DNA from: Nocardia vinacea
GTDB lineage: Bacteria > Actinomycetota > Actinomycetes > Mycobacteriales > Mycobacteriaceae
NCBI RefSeq assembly: GCF_035920345.1
Contig: NZ_CP109149.1
Coordinates: 868,001 to 932,000, forward strand
DNA length: 64,000 bases
Direction of reading: 5' to 3'
Below, in pieces: positions 56,121 to 64,000 of this stretch (the first letter of the stretch is position 1; each line of letters opens with the position of its first letter). The notes beneath the pieces were generated by a model, which made no database searches, was not told the origin of the DNA, and saw nothing but the letters and a program-made list of their open reading frames with translations. The translations under genes were made by a program, and so were the position numbers.

Positions 56121-56983
56121 TCAGGAGTGCGCCCGCACAGCCTGATTGCGCTCGATCGTCTGCGTGCGTACCTCGGTGACGAGGGCGTCGACGGTGGCGC
56201 GCGTAAATATCTCGGTGCCGGGCAGCAGTACTGTGGCGGCCGCGGTGGGGGTGGCGCGGAAATATGGTGGTGGGCTTCGCGATTCGAGTACACAGCGCCG
56301 AGCGCGCCGACCGTGGTGACGGCGTGATCGGCGGCGCCGAGATCGAGCAGGTGGTCGTTGGCGGCACGGGCGGCGGCGAAACCATCGATCGGCCTGCCGA
56401 TCAGTCCCGCCGCTTGCCTGCGGTCGAGCCTGATCAGGAAGACGTTCTCGCGCAGCATGTTTCGGAGCTGCATGCCCGCGATGTCGAGCACTATCCGGGT
56501 CTCGCGGGACTGTATGCGCCGGGCCACCCCAGCACAGAAGTCGTCGCGTAATCCAGGCGGGACGCTGCCGGAAATGACGAGGTAGGAAGAATGCTGAGCC
56601 ATGGCCAGTATCGCCTCGAGACACCGTTGCGTCTCCGCCTCGGTGAGTTCAGGGCCCGCGGGCACGATGTGATAGCTGTGGCCGGAAAACGTTTCGGCCA
56701 CCACGAAGGCGTCCCGGGTGTCGGAGCCGACCTCGATACGCCGGTGGTCGAGCCCTTCTTCGTCGAGCAGCCGATCGAGCCGCGCGCCGACCTCGCGCCC
56801 GGAGGTATGTAATGCGACCGCCGAACCGCCCAGCCTGCCCACACATCGGGCGACATTGATCCCACCTCCGCCGCCGCGCACCGAGCATAGCCGCGCGCGG
56901 TTCTTGCCCTCGCTGATCAGCCGATCCACCTCGAAGGCGGCGTCCACGGTCGGATTCAGGGTGACCGTCACAATCGTCGACAC
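56121..56983 (-). pseudogene. pfkB: PfkB-family sugar kinase, catalytic region deleted
   Basis: From ATG 56983 the frame follows Rv2029c-type PfkB (6-phosphofructokinase/ribokinase fold): IVTVTLNPTVDAAFEVDRLI, RGGGGGINVARCVGRLGG, VISGSVPPGLRDDF and VTTVGALGAVYSNR. After ISAP (about residue 244, 56254) the frame changes, and the family tail resumes in the next frame as AAATVLLPGTEIFTRATVDA, ending RNQAVRAHS at 56121. The stretch normally holding the GAGD catalytic-base motif is absent. A deletion removed it and shifted the frame, so the kinase should be dead. As written, translation would continue in the wrong frame to 56063. A good DosR-like box is upstream. Confidence 0.85.
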
Positions 56984-57043
56984 GGGATGACTCCTCTACC
57001 CGGGCGTATGACTCAGCTTCGGCCACGGCGGCCGCAGTCTCAC

Positions 57044-57059
57044 AGTGCCGAAGGCCCCC
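57044..57059 (-). promoter_or_regulatory. DosR-like box
   Basis: AGTGCCGAAGGCCCCC lies 61 bases upstream of pfkB and matches the consensus at about 12 of 15 positions. Confidence 0.55.
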
Positions 57060-57151
57060 CGAACGAATGCCGTTGGTCGGTCGGGCCGGATCGACCGTCG
57101 CCGTCACCTCGACCGCGGAATCATGACCTTTGCTGGTGTGGGAGGGCGAAA

Positions 57152-58066
57152 CTAGTTCGGGTGCACGACCATGATCGGACAGTCCGCATGCTGCACGAGC
57201 CAGCTGCTGGTCGAGCCGAGGAGTAGACCGCGGAATCCGCCGCGGCCGCGGCTGCCGACCACGAGCAGCTGTGCGGACTTCGACCAGTACGCCAACTGCT
57301 CGCGTGGCCCGGCAACGGAGACCTTGCGGGTCAGGGTGACGTCGGGGTACTTCTCCTGCCAACCCGCGAGACGCTCGGCCAGCAGTGCGTGTTCGGCGAT
57401 CTCGAGGTCGACGATGGGGATTTCGAGATATGAATTTCCGGCGTACTCGCCGAATGTCAGGTCGCTCCAGGTGTGCACGGTGACGAGTTCGGCATTGCGC
57501 TCGGACGCCTCGGCGAATGCCGCGCCGAGGGCGGCTTCACCGACCGGGCTGCCGTCCGCGCCCACCACGACCGGACCGCCGCGATGAGTCGGTTCTCCGG
57601 TGCCGGGCACGACCACGATCGCGCCGTGGCCGTGCCCGGCCACCGCGAGCAATCTCGATCCGAGGTGCGCGAGCGAGCCGACGCCCCTGGTGGCACCGAG
57701 GACAACGAGGTGCGCGCTTTCCGAGAGCGCGATCAGCGACTTCGCCGGGTTCGCTTCGGAGAGTTCGGTGGCCACACTGCGATCGGGAGCGATATCGCAC
57801 GCAAGTGCACGGGCCCCGGCGAGGATGTGATCGCCATGGCCGCGCATCGCCTCGATGACCGAGGACATCCTGGTGAGGTGGCTCCCGAGGACCGCGCGAG
57901 TTACCGCGAGGTCGAGGCCGTGCACTATCAGCAGGTGCCGTCCCTTCCGAGCCGCCGTTTCGGCCGCCCATCGGACGGCGGCATCGGCGGTCGCGGACCC
58001 ATCGGTCCCCACCACCACCGCAGCCGAGGCCAACTGATGTCGATCCGCATCATGTCGGGTGCTCAT
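57152..58066 (-). CDS. Tandem-domain universal stress protein
   Basis: This 304-residue protein has two USP domains (VVVGTDGSATADAAVRWAAE and VVVGADGSPVGEAALGAAFA). The second nucleotide loop is complete (GSRGRGGFRGLLLGSTSSWL). The first, GATRGVGSLAHLGSR, is altered like those at 22316 and 29090. ATG 58066 with AGGGGC upstream is chosen over the longer frame. It lies downstream of the hydrogenase-maturation gene with a 240-base gap, so it probably has its own promoter and the weak box at 58151. Confidence 0.9.
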   Translation of the reverse strand: MSTRHDADRHQLASAAVVVGTDGSATADAAVRWAAETAARKGRHLLIVHGLDLAVTRAVLGSHLTRMSSVIEAMRGHGDHILAGARALACDIAPDRSVATELSEANPAKSLIALSESAHLVVLGATRGVGSLAHLGSRLLAVAGHGHGAIVVVPGTGEPTHRGGPVVVGADGSPVGEAALGAAFAEASERNAELVTVHTWSDLTFGEYAGNSYLEIPIVDLEIAEHALLAERLAGWQEKYPDVTLTRKVSVAGPREQLAYWSKSAQLLVVGSRGRGGFRGLLLGSTSSWLVQHADCPIMVVHPN

Positions 58067-58150
58067 CCGCTGCCCCTTAGGTCGCGATGTTCGAGTCGGT
58101 GTGTATCGGAGTGTCGAACACAGCATCTCGCCCGACCGACTCGGCTGTGA

Positions 58151-58166
58151 GGTGCCGAACGTCATC
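58151..58166 (-). promoter_or_regulatory. Weak DosR-like box
   Basis: GGTGCCGAACGTCATC keeps GCCGAA-GTC of the core, 85 bases upstream of the USP gene. Confidence 0.35.
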
Positions 58167-58308
58167 GGCCGCGATGACCAAGAGCATGTGACGGTGCGTG
58201 GTCTGCCGGTCGCCGATGCCGAACGGGGTCGTGTGCGACCTGAACGGTCCTAGCGCGGCCTGCCGCTCTTTGCTGCGTATGCCGCACCGGGCCTCCCGCC
58301 GCTGGGGA

Positions 58309-58782
58309 CTATCCGGTTGCGATCCCGGCGCGCGCCAGCTCGGTCAAGGTTGCCTGGACCACCCGTGGACGCGCTGCCGCGACGGGGCCGGACAGACCGA
58401 CACCGAGATCGAGGGTCGCTGCTTCCACGGCGATGACGACAAGCTCGCGGGGGAGGCGGCCCAGCACTCGGCCGAGCGGCACCGCGTCGGGGATGCCGAG
58501 GGCGTGGGTGCTGGTGGCGGTGGTGAGTTCACGCAGGGCCTCGACAGTGGTACACCAGACGCGGCCCGGAGTGGACGGTTCACACTCGACGGCGTCCACG
58601 ACGACGGCGAGCTCTGCGCCGTCCCACGCATCGAGCAGTCCGGTCGGTTCGCCGTCGCAAACGGTGACGAGAACACCGGGCAGACCGAGCGCTTCGATGT
58701 CTCGGGCGGCGGCCGGGCCGATCCCATCGTCGCGGCGAAACTCGTTCCCGACGCCGATAACGACAGCCTGCGGCCCGGTCAC
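58309..58782 (-). CDS. Hydrogenase maturation protease
   Basis: This 157-residue endopeptidase of the HybD/HycI family cuts the C-terminal peptide from the NiFe large subunit after nickel insertion. It starts [20 protein letters not shown], where GNxxxxDDG holds a nickel-binding acidic residue, and has DAWDGAELAVVVDAVECE and a His in TSTHALG. The GTG at 58782 overlaps the stop of the large-subunit gene by four bases, so it is expressed in strict coupling. No other hyp genes lie in the window, so they must be elsewhere. Confidence 0.88.
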   Translation of the reverse strand: MTGPQAVVIGVGNEFRRDDGIGPAAARDIEALGLPGVLVTVCDGEPTGLLDAWDGAELAVVVDAVECEPSTPGRVWCTTVEALRELTTATSTHALGIPDAVPLGRVLGRLPRELVVIAVEAATLDLGVGLSGPVAAARPRVVQATLTELARAGIATG

Positions 58783-60071
58783 CGGCGCACCACGTCGAGT
58801 GCGAGGAAGTGTGCCGAGCACGAGATGCATGGGTCGTAGTTGCGGATGGTGCGTTCGCACAGTGCGGTGAGCGCCGCGTCGTCGAGGTCGAGGTGGTCTG
58901 TGACGACGCGACGCAGGTCGTCTTCGATGGCGGCCTGGTTCTGCGAGGTGGGCGGAACGATGTCGGCGGAGCGGATGATGCCGTCGCCGTCGACGTCGTA
59001 GCGGTGATACAGCAGACCCCGTGGTGCTTCACTCACTCCGTGACCGGTACCCGCCCGAGGAGTGACGGGAACGGCTGCGCGCACGGGTTTTTCGTAGTCT
59101 TCGATCAGCCGTAGCGCCTCCTCGATGGCATAGACGACCTCGACGGCGCGAACCAGGATGCTGCGGAACGGGTTGCGGCATTCACTGCCCAGTCCGATCT
59201 CGGTGGCGACCTGACGGGCTGTCGGCGACAACCGGGTGGAGTTGAGTGTGTACCGGGCCAGCGGTCCGGTGAGGTAGCGGCGGCCGTCGAGGGTCGCGTG
59301 CAGGGCGGTCGAGTGCGGAACCTGGCCTTCGGCGACGTGGTCGGCGAATTCGGCAGCGGAGAAGGTGAGTCCGGTACTGCTGTGGATATCTCCGGATTCG
59401 ATCGCATACGCGTGCGGGTCGGAGACGGCGAGCAGGTCGTGGTTCAGCTCCGCGTCCGGAAATTCGAGGCCGCCAGCCCAGCGCGCGGTGTGCACGGCGT
59501 AATCCAGGGCGCGGCGCAACTGTTCGGCCAGTGGTGCGAAATCGGTAGGGGACGGAACGGAGTAGAAGCCGCCGACTCGCACGTTGATCGGATGGATGGA
59601 CCGTCCGCCGATCAGTTCGAGCACGGCGTTACCGGCCTTTTTCACCGCCAGGCCCTGTTCTACGAGCTCACGATGATCGGCGGCGAGGGTGATGGCGTCG
59701 GGATAGCCGAGAAAGTCGGGGAGATGCAGCAGGTAAATGTGTAGGGAATGGCTGGAGATCCACTCTCCGCAATACAACAGTCGGCGCAGCCGCGCCAGGG
59801 GTGGGTCGAGCTCGGCGCCGCAGAGCTGCTCGAGTGCGTTGCAGGCACTGGTCTGGTAGGCGACCGGGCAGATGCCGCAGATGCGGGCGGTGATGTCGGG
59901 TGGTTCGGTGTAGGCGCGACCGCGCAGGAACGCCTCGAAAAAGCGAGGCGGCTCATAGATGTTCAGCTCGGCCCGCTCGACGGCGCCGTCGGAAACGACG
60001 ATCCGCAGCGCGCCTTCGCCCTCCACCCGCGCAAGCGAACTGACCCGCAACTGCCTACTGCGATGACTCAT
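58779..60071 (-). CDS. NiFe hydrogenase large subunit (group 3b type)
   Basis: This 430-residue catalytic subunit carries the NiFe site. The N-terminal L1 motif is [13 protein letters not shown] and the C-terminal L2 motif DPCISCSAH, followed by a short peptide FLALDVVRR that the protease downstream should remove. [17 protein letters not shown] is also typical. The pattern fits bidirectional, NADP-linked soluble sulfhydrogenase-type enzymes. ATG 60071 follows AGGAGG and overlaps the small-subunit gene. The last residues before the cleavage site look normal. Confidence 0.92.
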   Translation of the reverse strand: MSHRSRQLRVSSLARVEGEGALRIVVSDGAVERAELNIYEPPRFFEAFLRGRAYTEPPDITARICGICPVAYQTSACNALEQLCGAELDPPLARLRRLLYCGEWISSHSLHIYLLHLPDFLGYPDAITLAADHRELVEQGLAVKKAGNAVLELIGGRSIHPINVRVGGFYSVPSPTDFAPLAEQLRRALDYAVHTARWAGGLEFPDAELNHDLLAVSDPHAYAIESGDIHSSTGLTFSAAEFADHVAEGQVPHSTALHATLDGRRYLTGPLARYTLNSTRLSPTARQVATEIGLGSECRNPFRSILVRAVEVVYAIEEALRLIEDYEKPVRAAVPVTPRAGTGHGVSEAPRGLLYHRYDVDGDGIIRSADIVPPTSQNQAAIEDDLRRVVTDHLDLDDAALTALCERTIRNYDPCISCSAHFLALDVVRR

Positions 60072-60843
60072 CCGACCTCCTGCCCGCGAAGGCCGGGGCG
60101 GCCGCCGCGACAGTGTGGAACACTCGGTCGACATCGTCGGTGGACATGCCATTGACACTCAGAATCGGCAGCAGCGCACGGATATTCGGAGATGCCATCG
60201 GGCCGAAGCAGCCGTAGCAGCCGCGATGATAAGCCGGGCACAGCGCACCGCACCCGGCCTGGGTGACCGGGCCCAGACACGGAATGCCGTGTGCGACGGT
60301 CACACACGTGGTACCGCGGCGCTTGCACTCGGTGCAGACGCTGGTGTTCGGCAGGTCGGGGGCACGTCCGGCGAGGAAGGCGCACAGCGTGTCCAAAAGT
60401 TGGCGACGGTCGATCGGGCAGCCGCGCAGCTCGAAATCCACCGACACGTGCGCCGAGATCGGTGTCGAGGTGGCCAGCGTCGAAATGTATTGCGGGCTGG
60501 CATACACCACGGAGGTGAACTCAGTGACATCGGCGAAGTTGCGCAGCGCCTGGATGCCGCCGTGAGTTGCGCAGGCACCGATGGTGACGAGAATCCGTGA
60601 CTGCGCCCGGATCTCGATGATGCGTTGCTGTTCCTCCGGTGTGGTAACCGATCCTTCGACCAGCGACACGTCGTAGGGTCCGGGTTCGACCGTGCTGGTC
60701 GCCTCGGTGAAATGTGCGATGTGGAGGCGTCCGGCCAGGCTCAGCAGCTCGTCCTCGCAGTCGAGCAGGGTGAGCTGGCAGCCGTCGCACGAGGTGAACT
60801 TCCAGACCGCCAAGGTCGGGGTCTTCGTCTGGGAAGTGTTCAT
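60055..60843 (-). CDS. NiFe hydrogenase small subunit
   Basis: This 262-residue electron-transfer subunit has the proximal [4Fe-4S] ligands [32 protein letters not shown] and a Cys-rich C-terminus ([41 protein letters not shown]). It lacks a twin-arginine signal, so the enzyme is cytoplasmic, as expected for group 3b. It is between the diaphorase and large-subunit genes with overlaps on both sides. Confidence 0.92.
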   Translation of the reverse strand: MNTSQTKTPTLAVWKFTSCDGCQLTLLDCEDELLSLAGRLHIAHFTEATSTVEPGPYDVSLVEGSVTTPEEQQRIIEIRAQSRILVTIGACATHGGIQALRNFADVTEFTSVVYASPQYISTLATSTPISAHVSVDFELRGCPIDRRQLLDTLCAFLAGRAPDLPNTSVCTECKRRGTTCVTVAHGIPCLGPVTQAGCGALCPAYHRGCYGCFGPMASPNIRALLPILSVNGMSTDDVDRVFHTVAAAAPAFAGRRSDESSQ

Positions 60844-61715
60844 CACAGCTCCCGAATCGATAGCAGCGGTTGGGCTGTCGCGTAGTCGACGACTGGGCCG
60901 TCGCGGCACAGCAGCAGCGGTCCGAGTTGGCAGTGCCCGCATCGGGCGACGCCGCACTGCATGTTGCGTTCAAGCGCGATGCGGATTTCGGTTGCGGCGA
61001 TTCCCTTGCGCAGCAAGGTTTGCGCGCAGAATCGCATCATCGGTTCCGGACCGCACAGGAATGCCGTTGTGCGACCGGCATCCAGCGTGAGCCTGGTCAA
61101 TGGTTCGGTGACGAAGCCGACCGCGCCGGTCCAGCCCGCCGCCGGATGATCGACAGTCTGCTCCAATTCGATGTCACCGGTTGCGGCCCACTGCTGTTGG
61201 TCGTTTCGGAACAAGATGTCGGTCGGGGTCCGCGCACCGGTGATCAGTACCACCCGCCGGTAGTGGTCGCGCGCCGCGAGTGCCGTGAGTACGACCGGCC
61301 GCAGTGGCGCCAGTCCGACACCGCCGCCGACGATCACAAGATCGCGCTCGAGTGCGGATTCGGGGTCCCAGCCGCTGCCGAACGGCCCGCGCACGCCGAT
61401 CAACCCACCGACCATGGTGTCGTGTAGCGCGCGGCTGACCGCGCCGACGGCGCGGATCGTGTGTTCGAGGGCGTCGTCGGCGGCCGGGCTGCCGCTGATC
61501 GATATGGCGATCTCGCCGACGCCGAAGCTGTAGAGCATCATGAACTGCCCGGCCCGAAACCGTTGCGCTGCCTGGTGAACCGGTTCGAGCACGAGGGTCA
61601 CGGTGTCGCGGTTGTGTGGGATACGGCCGACGACCCGGTAGGGCAGCATGGTGTCGCCCGGTGCCGGTGTACCCCGCGCGATGGTGGCGCTCGTCGCCGC
61701 GCCGCGCTGGCTCAT
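60843..61715 (-). CDS. Hydrogenase FAD/NAD(P)-binding subunit
   Basis: This 290-residue diaphorase subunit resembles HydG of sulfhydrogenases and links the electron chain to NAD(P). It has an FAD-binding ferredoxin-reductase domain ([40 protein letters not shown]), an NAD(P)-binding domain ([27 protein letters not shown]) and a C-terminal [2Fe-2S] cluster ([19 protein letters not shown]). Its stop overlaps the small-subunit ATG and its start overlaps the cyclic-nucleotide-binding gene. All cofactor motifs look complete. Confidence 0.9.
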   Translation of the reverse strand: MSQRGAATSATIARGTPAPGDTMLPYRVVGRIPHNRDTVTLVLEPVHQAAQRFRAGQFMMLYSFGVGEIAISISGSPAADDALEHTIRAVGAVSRALHDTMVGGLIGVRGPFGSGWDPESALERDLVIVGGGVGLAPLRPVVLTALAARDHYRRVVLITGARTPTDILFRNDQQQWAATGDIELEQTVDHPAAGWTGAVGFVTEPLTRLTLDAGRTTAFLCGPEPMMRFCAQTLLRKGIAATEIRIALERNMQCGVARCGHCQLGPLLLCRDGPVVDYATAQPLLSIREL

Positions 61716-62230
61716 CGACTGTTTCCTCGGTCGCCGACGCCGCTCAGCGGTGAGGGTGTGGAGGTGTCGCCAGGATTGCGGTACAGATCGAGCAGCCGCG
61801 CCCGGGTGGCCTGCAGGCGTTCCAGCACAACCTCGAGCAGCATGCGGTTCAGGGCACGGCCGAATACCGGGTCCAGGTCGGCGAGCTCGGTCAGTCGAGC
61901 GGAATCGAATTCGACCGCGAGTACCGGTTCGACCGCGTGCGCACCGAAATGCCAGCGGTACGGCGGCATCAGCCACGACCAGCCCAGCAGGTCTCCGCCG
62001 CCCAGCGTTTGGACGACGATATCGCCGCGGCCCGGGACGTGCGCGTCGAGCCTGACCCGGCCGACGCGGATCAGCCAGCACCGGTCGGCCGATTGCCCCT
62101 CGGTGATCAGCTGCCGGCCGGCGGGGAAGCTGACGTCGCGACCGGCGTCGGCGAGTACTGCGAGTTCCGCGTCGGTCAGTGACGCCAGCTGTGCGAACTG
62201 CGATAGTTCGTCAACTGCGGTCACTGGCAC
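61712..62230 (-). CDS. Cyclic-nucleotide-binding-domain protein in hydrogenase operon
   Basis: This 172-residue protein has one Crp/Fnr-type cyclic-nucleotide-binding domain (about 10-130; [40 protein letters not shown]) and no helix-turn-helix. It therefore cannot act as a transcription factor alone and probably regulates the hydrogenase complex directly. It lies between the HydB-like and FAD subunit genes with overlaps. GTG 62230 or GTG 62224 are possible starts. Ligand unknown; the usual cAMP-contacting Glu/Arg pattern is not clear. Confidence 0.8.
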   Translation of the reverse strand: MPVTAVDELSQFAQLASLTDAELAVLADAGRDVSFPAGRQLITEGQSADRCWLIRVGRVRLDAHVPGRGDIVVQTLGGGDLLGWSWLMPPYRWHFGAHAVEPVLAVEFDSARLTELADLDPVFGRALNRMLLEVVLERLQATRARLLDLYRNPGDTSTPSPLSGVGDRGNSR

Positions 62231-63332
62231 CCCCTTCGGCGAGCGCGGTCATTTCGGCGGTGATGTCGATCCCTGCCGGGCACCAAGCGATGCAGCGTCC
62301 GCAGCCGACGCAGCCGGAACTGCCGAACTGGTCGTGCCAGGTGCCGAGCTTGTGGGTGAGCCACTGCCGGTACCGGCTCTCGCCGGACTGCCGGACACTG
62401 CCGCCGTGCTGGTAGGAGTAATCCAGTTCGAAGCAGGACACCCAGCGTTCCCAGCGTTCGGCGTGGTCGCCGGTCAGGTCGGTGACGTCCTCGGCGGAAG
62501 TGCAGAAACAGGTAGGGCACACCATCGTGCAGTTGCCACATGTGAGGCACCGAGATGCCACGTTCTGCCACTGCGGCGACTCGTGGGATTCGCGAAGCAC
62601 GGTGGGCAGGTCGGCGTCCGGCATCGACCGGCCCATCCGTCCGGCAGCAGCGTCGACCGCCGTCCGGGCAGTGGTGACGTCAGTGGTTTCGGCGCGCCGC
62701 GTGGTGAGGTGCGCGAGCACATCTGCTCCGCTCTCGCTGCCGACATCGACCAGGAAGCGATGCCCGTCGTCGTCGATCGTTTCGGTGAGCGCGAGGTCAT
62801 ATCCTTTGGAGACGCCGGGCCCTGTGCCCATCGAGACACAGAAGCACACGCCTCCCGGCTCGGTGCAGTTCACCGCGACCACGAACAGGCCCGCGTGGCG
62901 ACCGGTGTATCCGGTGTCGGGATATGTCCCACCTCCGAGTACACGGCCCAGGATCGCGATCGCGGCGAGATCACACCCACGCACGCCGAGAAACGCAAAC
63001 CGTTGTGCGGAGTCTTCGGCACGTTGCTCGTTCAGGTCAGGTCCCATCTCCCACACCTTGCGGTGTGGCGGATGCAGGAACTGCTTCCACGAGCCGGGCC
63101 CGGCCGAATGCGCGAACACAGCCGCATCGTCGCGGCGCCGCAGCCGATACCGTCCGGGCTCGGTATCTACGCTCCACCCGGCGGGCAGTTGCGCTCCGGA
63201 CGCAACGTCGTCCAGCACGATCGCACCGTCGCGCTCCTGCGGACCGATGACCCGATACTCCGCCTCGTGCAGTACTTCCACGAGGCGGTCCAGGCCCGCG
63301 CGGTCGATCACCATGGTGTCGCCAGGCTTCAT
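62211..63332 (-). CDS. Hydrogenase 4Fe-4S electron-transfer subunit (HydB-like)
   Basis: This 373-residue subunit resembles the sulfhydrogenase beta subunit. The N-terminal domain is followed by [40 protein letters not shown] and two ferredoxin-like clusters ([18 protein letters not shown] and [17 protein letters not shown]). It carries electrons between the FAD subunit and the small subunit. It is the first gene of the operon. ATG 63332 is chosen and a DosR-like box lies 66 bases upstream. The stop overlaps the next gene. Confidence 0.9.
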   Translation of the reverse strand: MKPGDTMVIDRAGLDRLVEVLHEAEYRVIGPQERDGAIVLDDVASGAQLPAGWSVDTEPGRYRLRRRDDAAVFAHSAGPGSWKQFLHPPHRKVWEMGPDLNEQRAEDSAQRFAFLGVRGCDLAAIAILGRVLGGGTYPDTGYTGRHAGLFVVAVNCTEPGGVCFCVSMGTGPGVSKGYDLALTETIDDDGHRFLVDVGSESGADVLAHLTTRRAETTDVTTARTAVDAAAGRMGRSMPDADLPTVLRESHESPQWQNVASRCLTCGNCTMVCPTCFCTSAEDVTDLTGDHAERWERWVSCFELDYSYQHGGSVRQSGESRYRQWLTHKLGTWHDQFGSSGCVGCGRCIAWCPAGIDITAEMTALAEGGASDRS

Positions 63333-63397
63333 AAGGCCCCCTGCCGATCGCAGTATTCGTACGATGTCGAGTCTTGTGAGCGGATACCGGCGCGACG

Positions 63398-63413
63398 AGG
63401 GCCGAAGGTCACC
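63398..63413 (-). promoter_or_regulatory. DosR-like box
   Basis: AGGGCCGAAGGTCACC is the window consensus itself, 66 bases upstream of the first hydrogenase gene. Confidence 0.7.
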
Positions 63414-63470
63414 ACTCACGGCGACCGATGCCCCGAGCGGCGGCCGCCGCGCTCGCGACCGTCCCCTCGG

Positions 63471-63612
63471 TCAACGGGCTGCTGCCCGAGGGGGCAAGAG
63501 GGGCCCACCCTCAGGCGGGCTGGCGGCGACCAACAGGGCCGCGGACAGGCCGACCTGCCTGGTCGGCACCGCATGGGCGATGCCGACCAGGCCGATGAGG
63601 GTCGCTGCTCCG
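63471..63612 (-). pseudogene. Possible membrane-protein C-terminal remnant
   Basis: A frame with ATLIGLVGIAHAVPTRQVGL followed by SAALLVAA and a short tail resembles the last helix of a membrane protein. There is no start and the upstream part is not coding-like. Weak evidence. Confidence 0.25.
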
Positions 63613-63738
63613 TAGGCCGGTAACTCTCGCACCGCTCCACTGTTGGGCCCGGATTTCCTATGCTGCCAGGGTCTTTCGTCGGTACCCAGGAGATTCCGTC
63701 CGCTTGCTCGATACGGCTCGTGGTCTGATCGCTCCGGA

Positions 63739-64000
63739 TCAGACCGGTGTCGATCGAGATGCTTCGGCAGCGGCGTCGGCTTGCGGTGCGCACTCGCCGC
63801 CGAGGCGGAGTACGGTGGCGAAGCCTGCGGCGAGGCATTCGGTCAGGGTCGCGAGGTCGGGGATCGCGGCCGTGTCCGCGTTGATCGCAACGTAGCAGGT
63901 TCCGGCGTGCGAGGTCATTGTCACGTTGACGGCCGTGCCGATGGTGGGGCCGAAAGCGTACATAGCGTCTATGCGCGCCCCGGCGATATAAAGGGGCACC
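63739..64000 (-). CDS. WS/DGAT wax-ester/triacylglycerol synthase, C-terminal part (runs off window)
   Basis: The visible 86 residues (PLYIAGARIDAMYAFGPTIG, NVTMTSHAGTCYVAINADTA, LTECLAAGFATVLRLG) are the C-terminal domain of the WS/DGAT family, which esterifies diacylglycerol or fatty alcohols with acyl-CoA. The start and the HHxxxDG active site lie outside the window. M. tuberculosis Tgs1 (Rv3130c) is DosR-induced and makes storage triacylglycerol in dormancy, so the position here is fitting. The frame is open at the right edge. Confidence 0.85.
   Translation of the reverse strand, partial: VPLYIAGARIDAMYAFGPTIGTAVNVTMTSHAGTCYVAINADTAAIPDLATLTECLAAGFATVLRLGGECAPQADAAAEASRSTPV

Larger units (their letters stand above)
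63333..63738. other. Intergenic region upstream of hydrogenase operon
   Basis: Contains the DosR-like box at 63398 and a possible decayed membrane-protein tail at 63471-63612. No complete gene is seen. Confidence 0.5.

Noticed and set aside
61461..63623. Long plus-strand frame (720 codons) through the hydrogenase operon
   Set aside because: The minus strand carries the hydrogenase genes with overlapping starts and cofactor motifs. The plus frame is low-complexity shadow sequence.

Overview
The window reads as chromosomal DNA of a high-GC mycolic-acid actinomycete, most probably Nocardia or a close relative. The protein families (DevR/DosR, Hrp1, Acg nitroreductases, Rv1733c-type membrane protein, Rv0569-type DUF1918, Rip3, WS/DGAT acyltransferase) are those of the hypoxia/NO dormancy regulon known from Mycobacterium tuberculosis.

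Layout. 1-4.8 kb: a decayed gene, then a duplicated lipoprotein/SGNH-hydrolase pair followed by an acyltransferase-3 membrane enzyme. 4.8-9.6 kb: accessory DNA with a tyrosine recombinase plus AbrB-type protein, and broken ends of other genes (phosphoribosyltransferase, alpha/beta hydrolase, cutinase, NDH-2-like oxidoreductase). 9.7-15.4 kb: a PknD-like Ser/Thr kinase with an NHL propeller, a truncated CBS protein, a frameshifted flavin monooxygenase, an MFS remnant and a membrane protein. 15.5-64 kb: a dense dormancy-type island. It holds a P-type ATPase, DevR, an Rv2004c-like APH/AAA protein, a GNAT, six complete universal stress proteins and two remnants, Hrp1, two Acg-type nitroreductases, PEP synthase, a frameshifted SulP and an Rv1733c-like protein. 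It also holds an operon DUF2267 - Rip3 protease - PRT/erythromycin-esterase - PAP2/kinase/flippase fusion, and an acetyl-CoA-synthetase-like gene followed by E1alpha, E1beta, E2 and an acyl carrier protein. Then come a PRT/hydrolase fusion, DUF1918, a lipocalin, an ABC exporter, a shortened Acr/Hsp20, a broken PfkB, a six-gene group 3b-type NiFe hydrogenase operon, and the end of a WS/DGAT triacylglycerol synthase.

Regulation. Copies of a sequence close to GGTGACCTTCGGCCC, which matches the known DosR box, lie about 30-90 bases upstream of most of these operons. The devR gene is present, but the only sensor kinase trace nearby is a decayed DevS-like GAF fragment.

Together the genes suggest a non-growing, low-oxygen programme: redox disposal (hydrogenase, nitroreductases), carbon storage and rerouting (PEP synthase, 2-oxoacid dehydrogenase, WS/DGAT), and stress protection. 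A second theme is gene decay: single-base frameshifts, in-frame internal deletions (second SGNH hydrolase, Acr, PfkB) and end-to-end joins of unrelated fragments. Whether this is natural decay or partly sequence error cannot be settled from the sequence alone.
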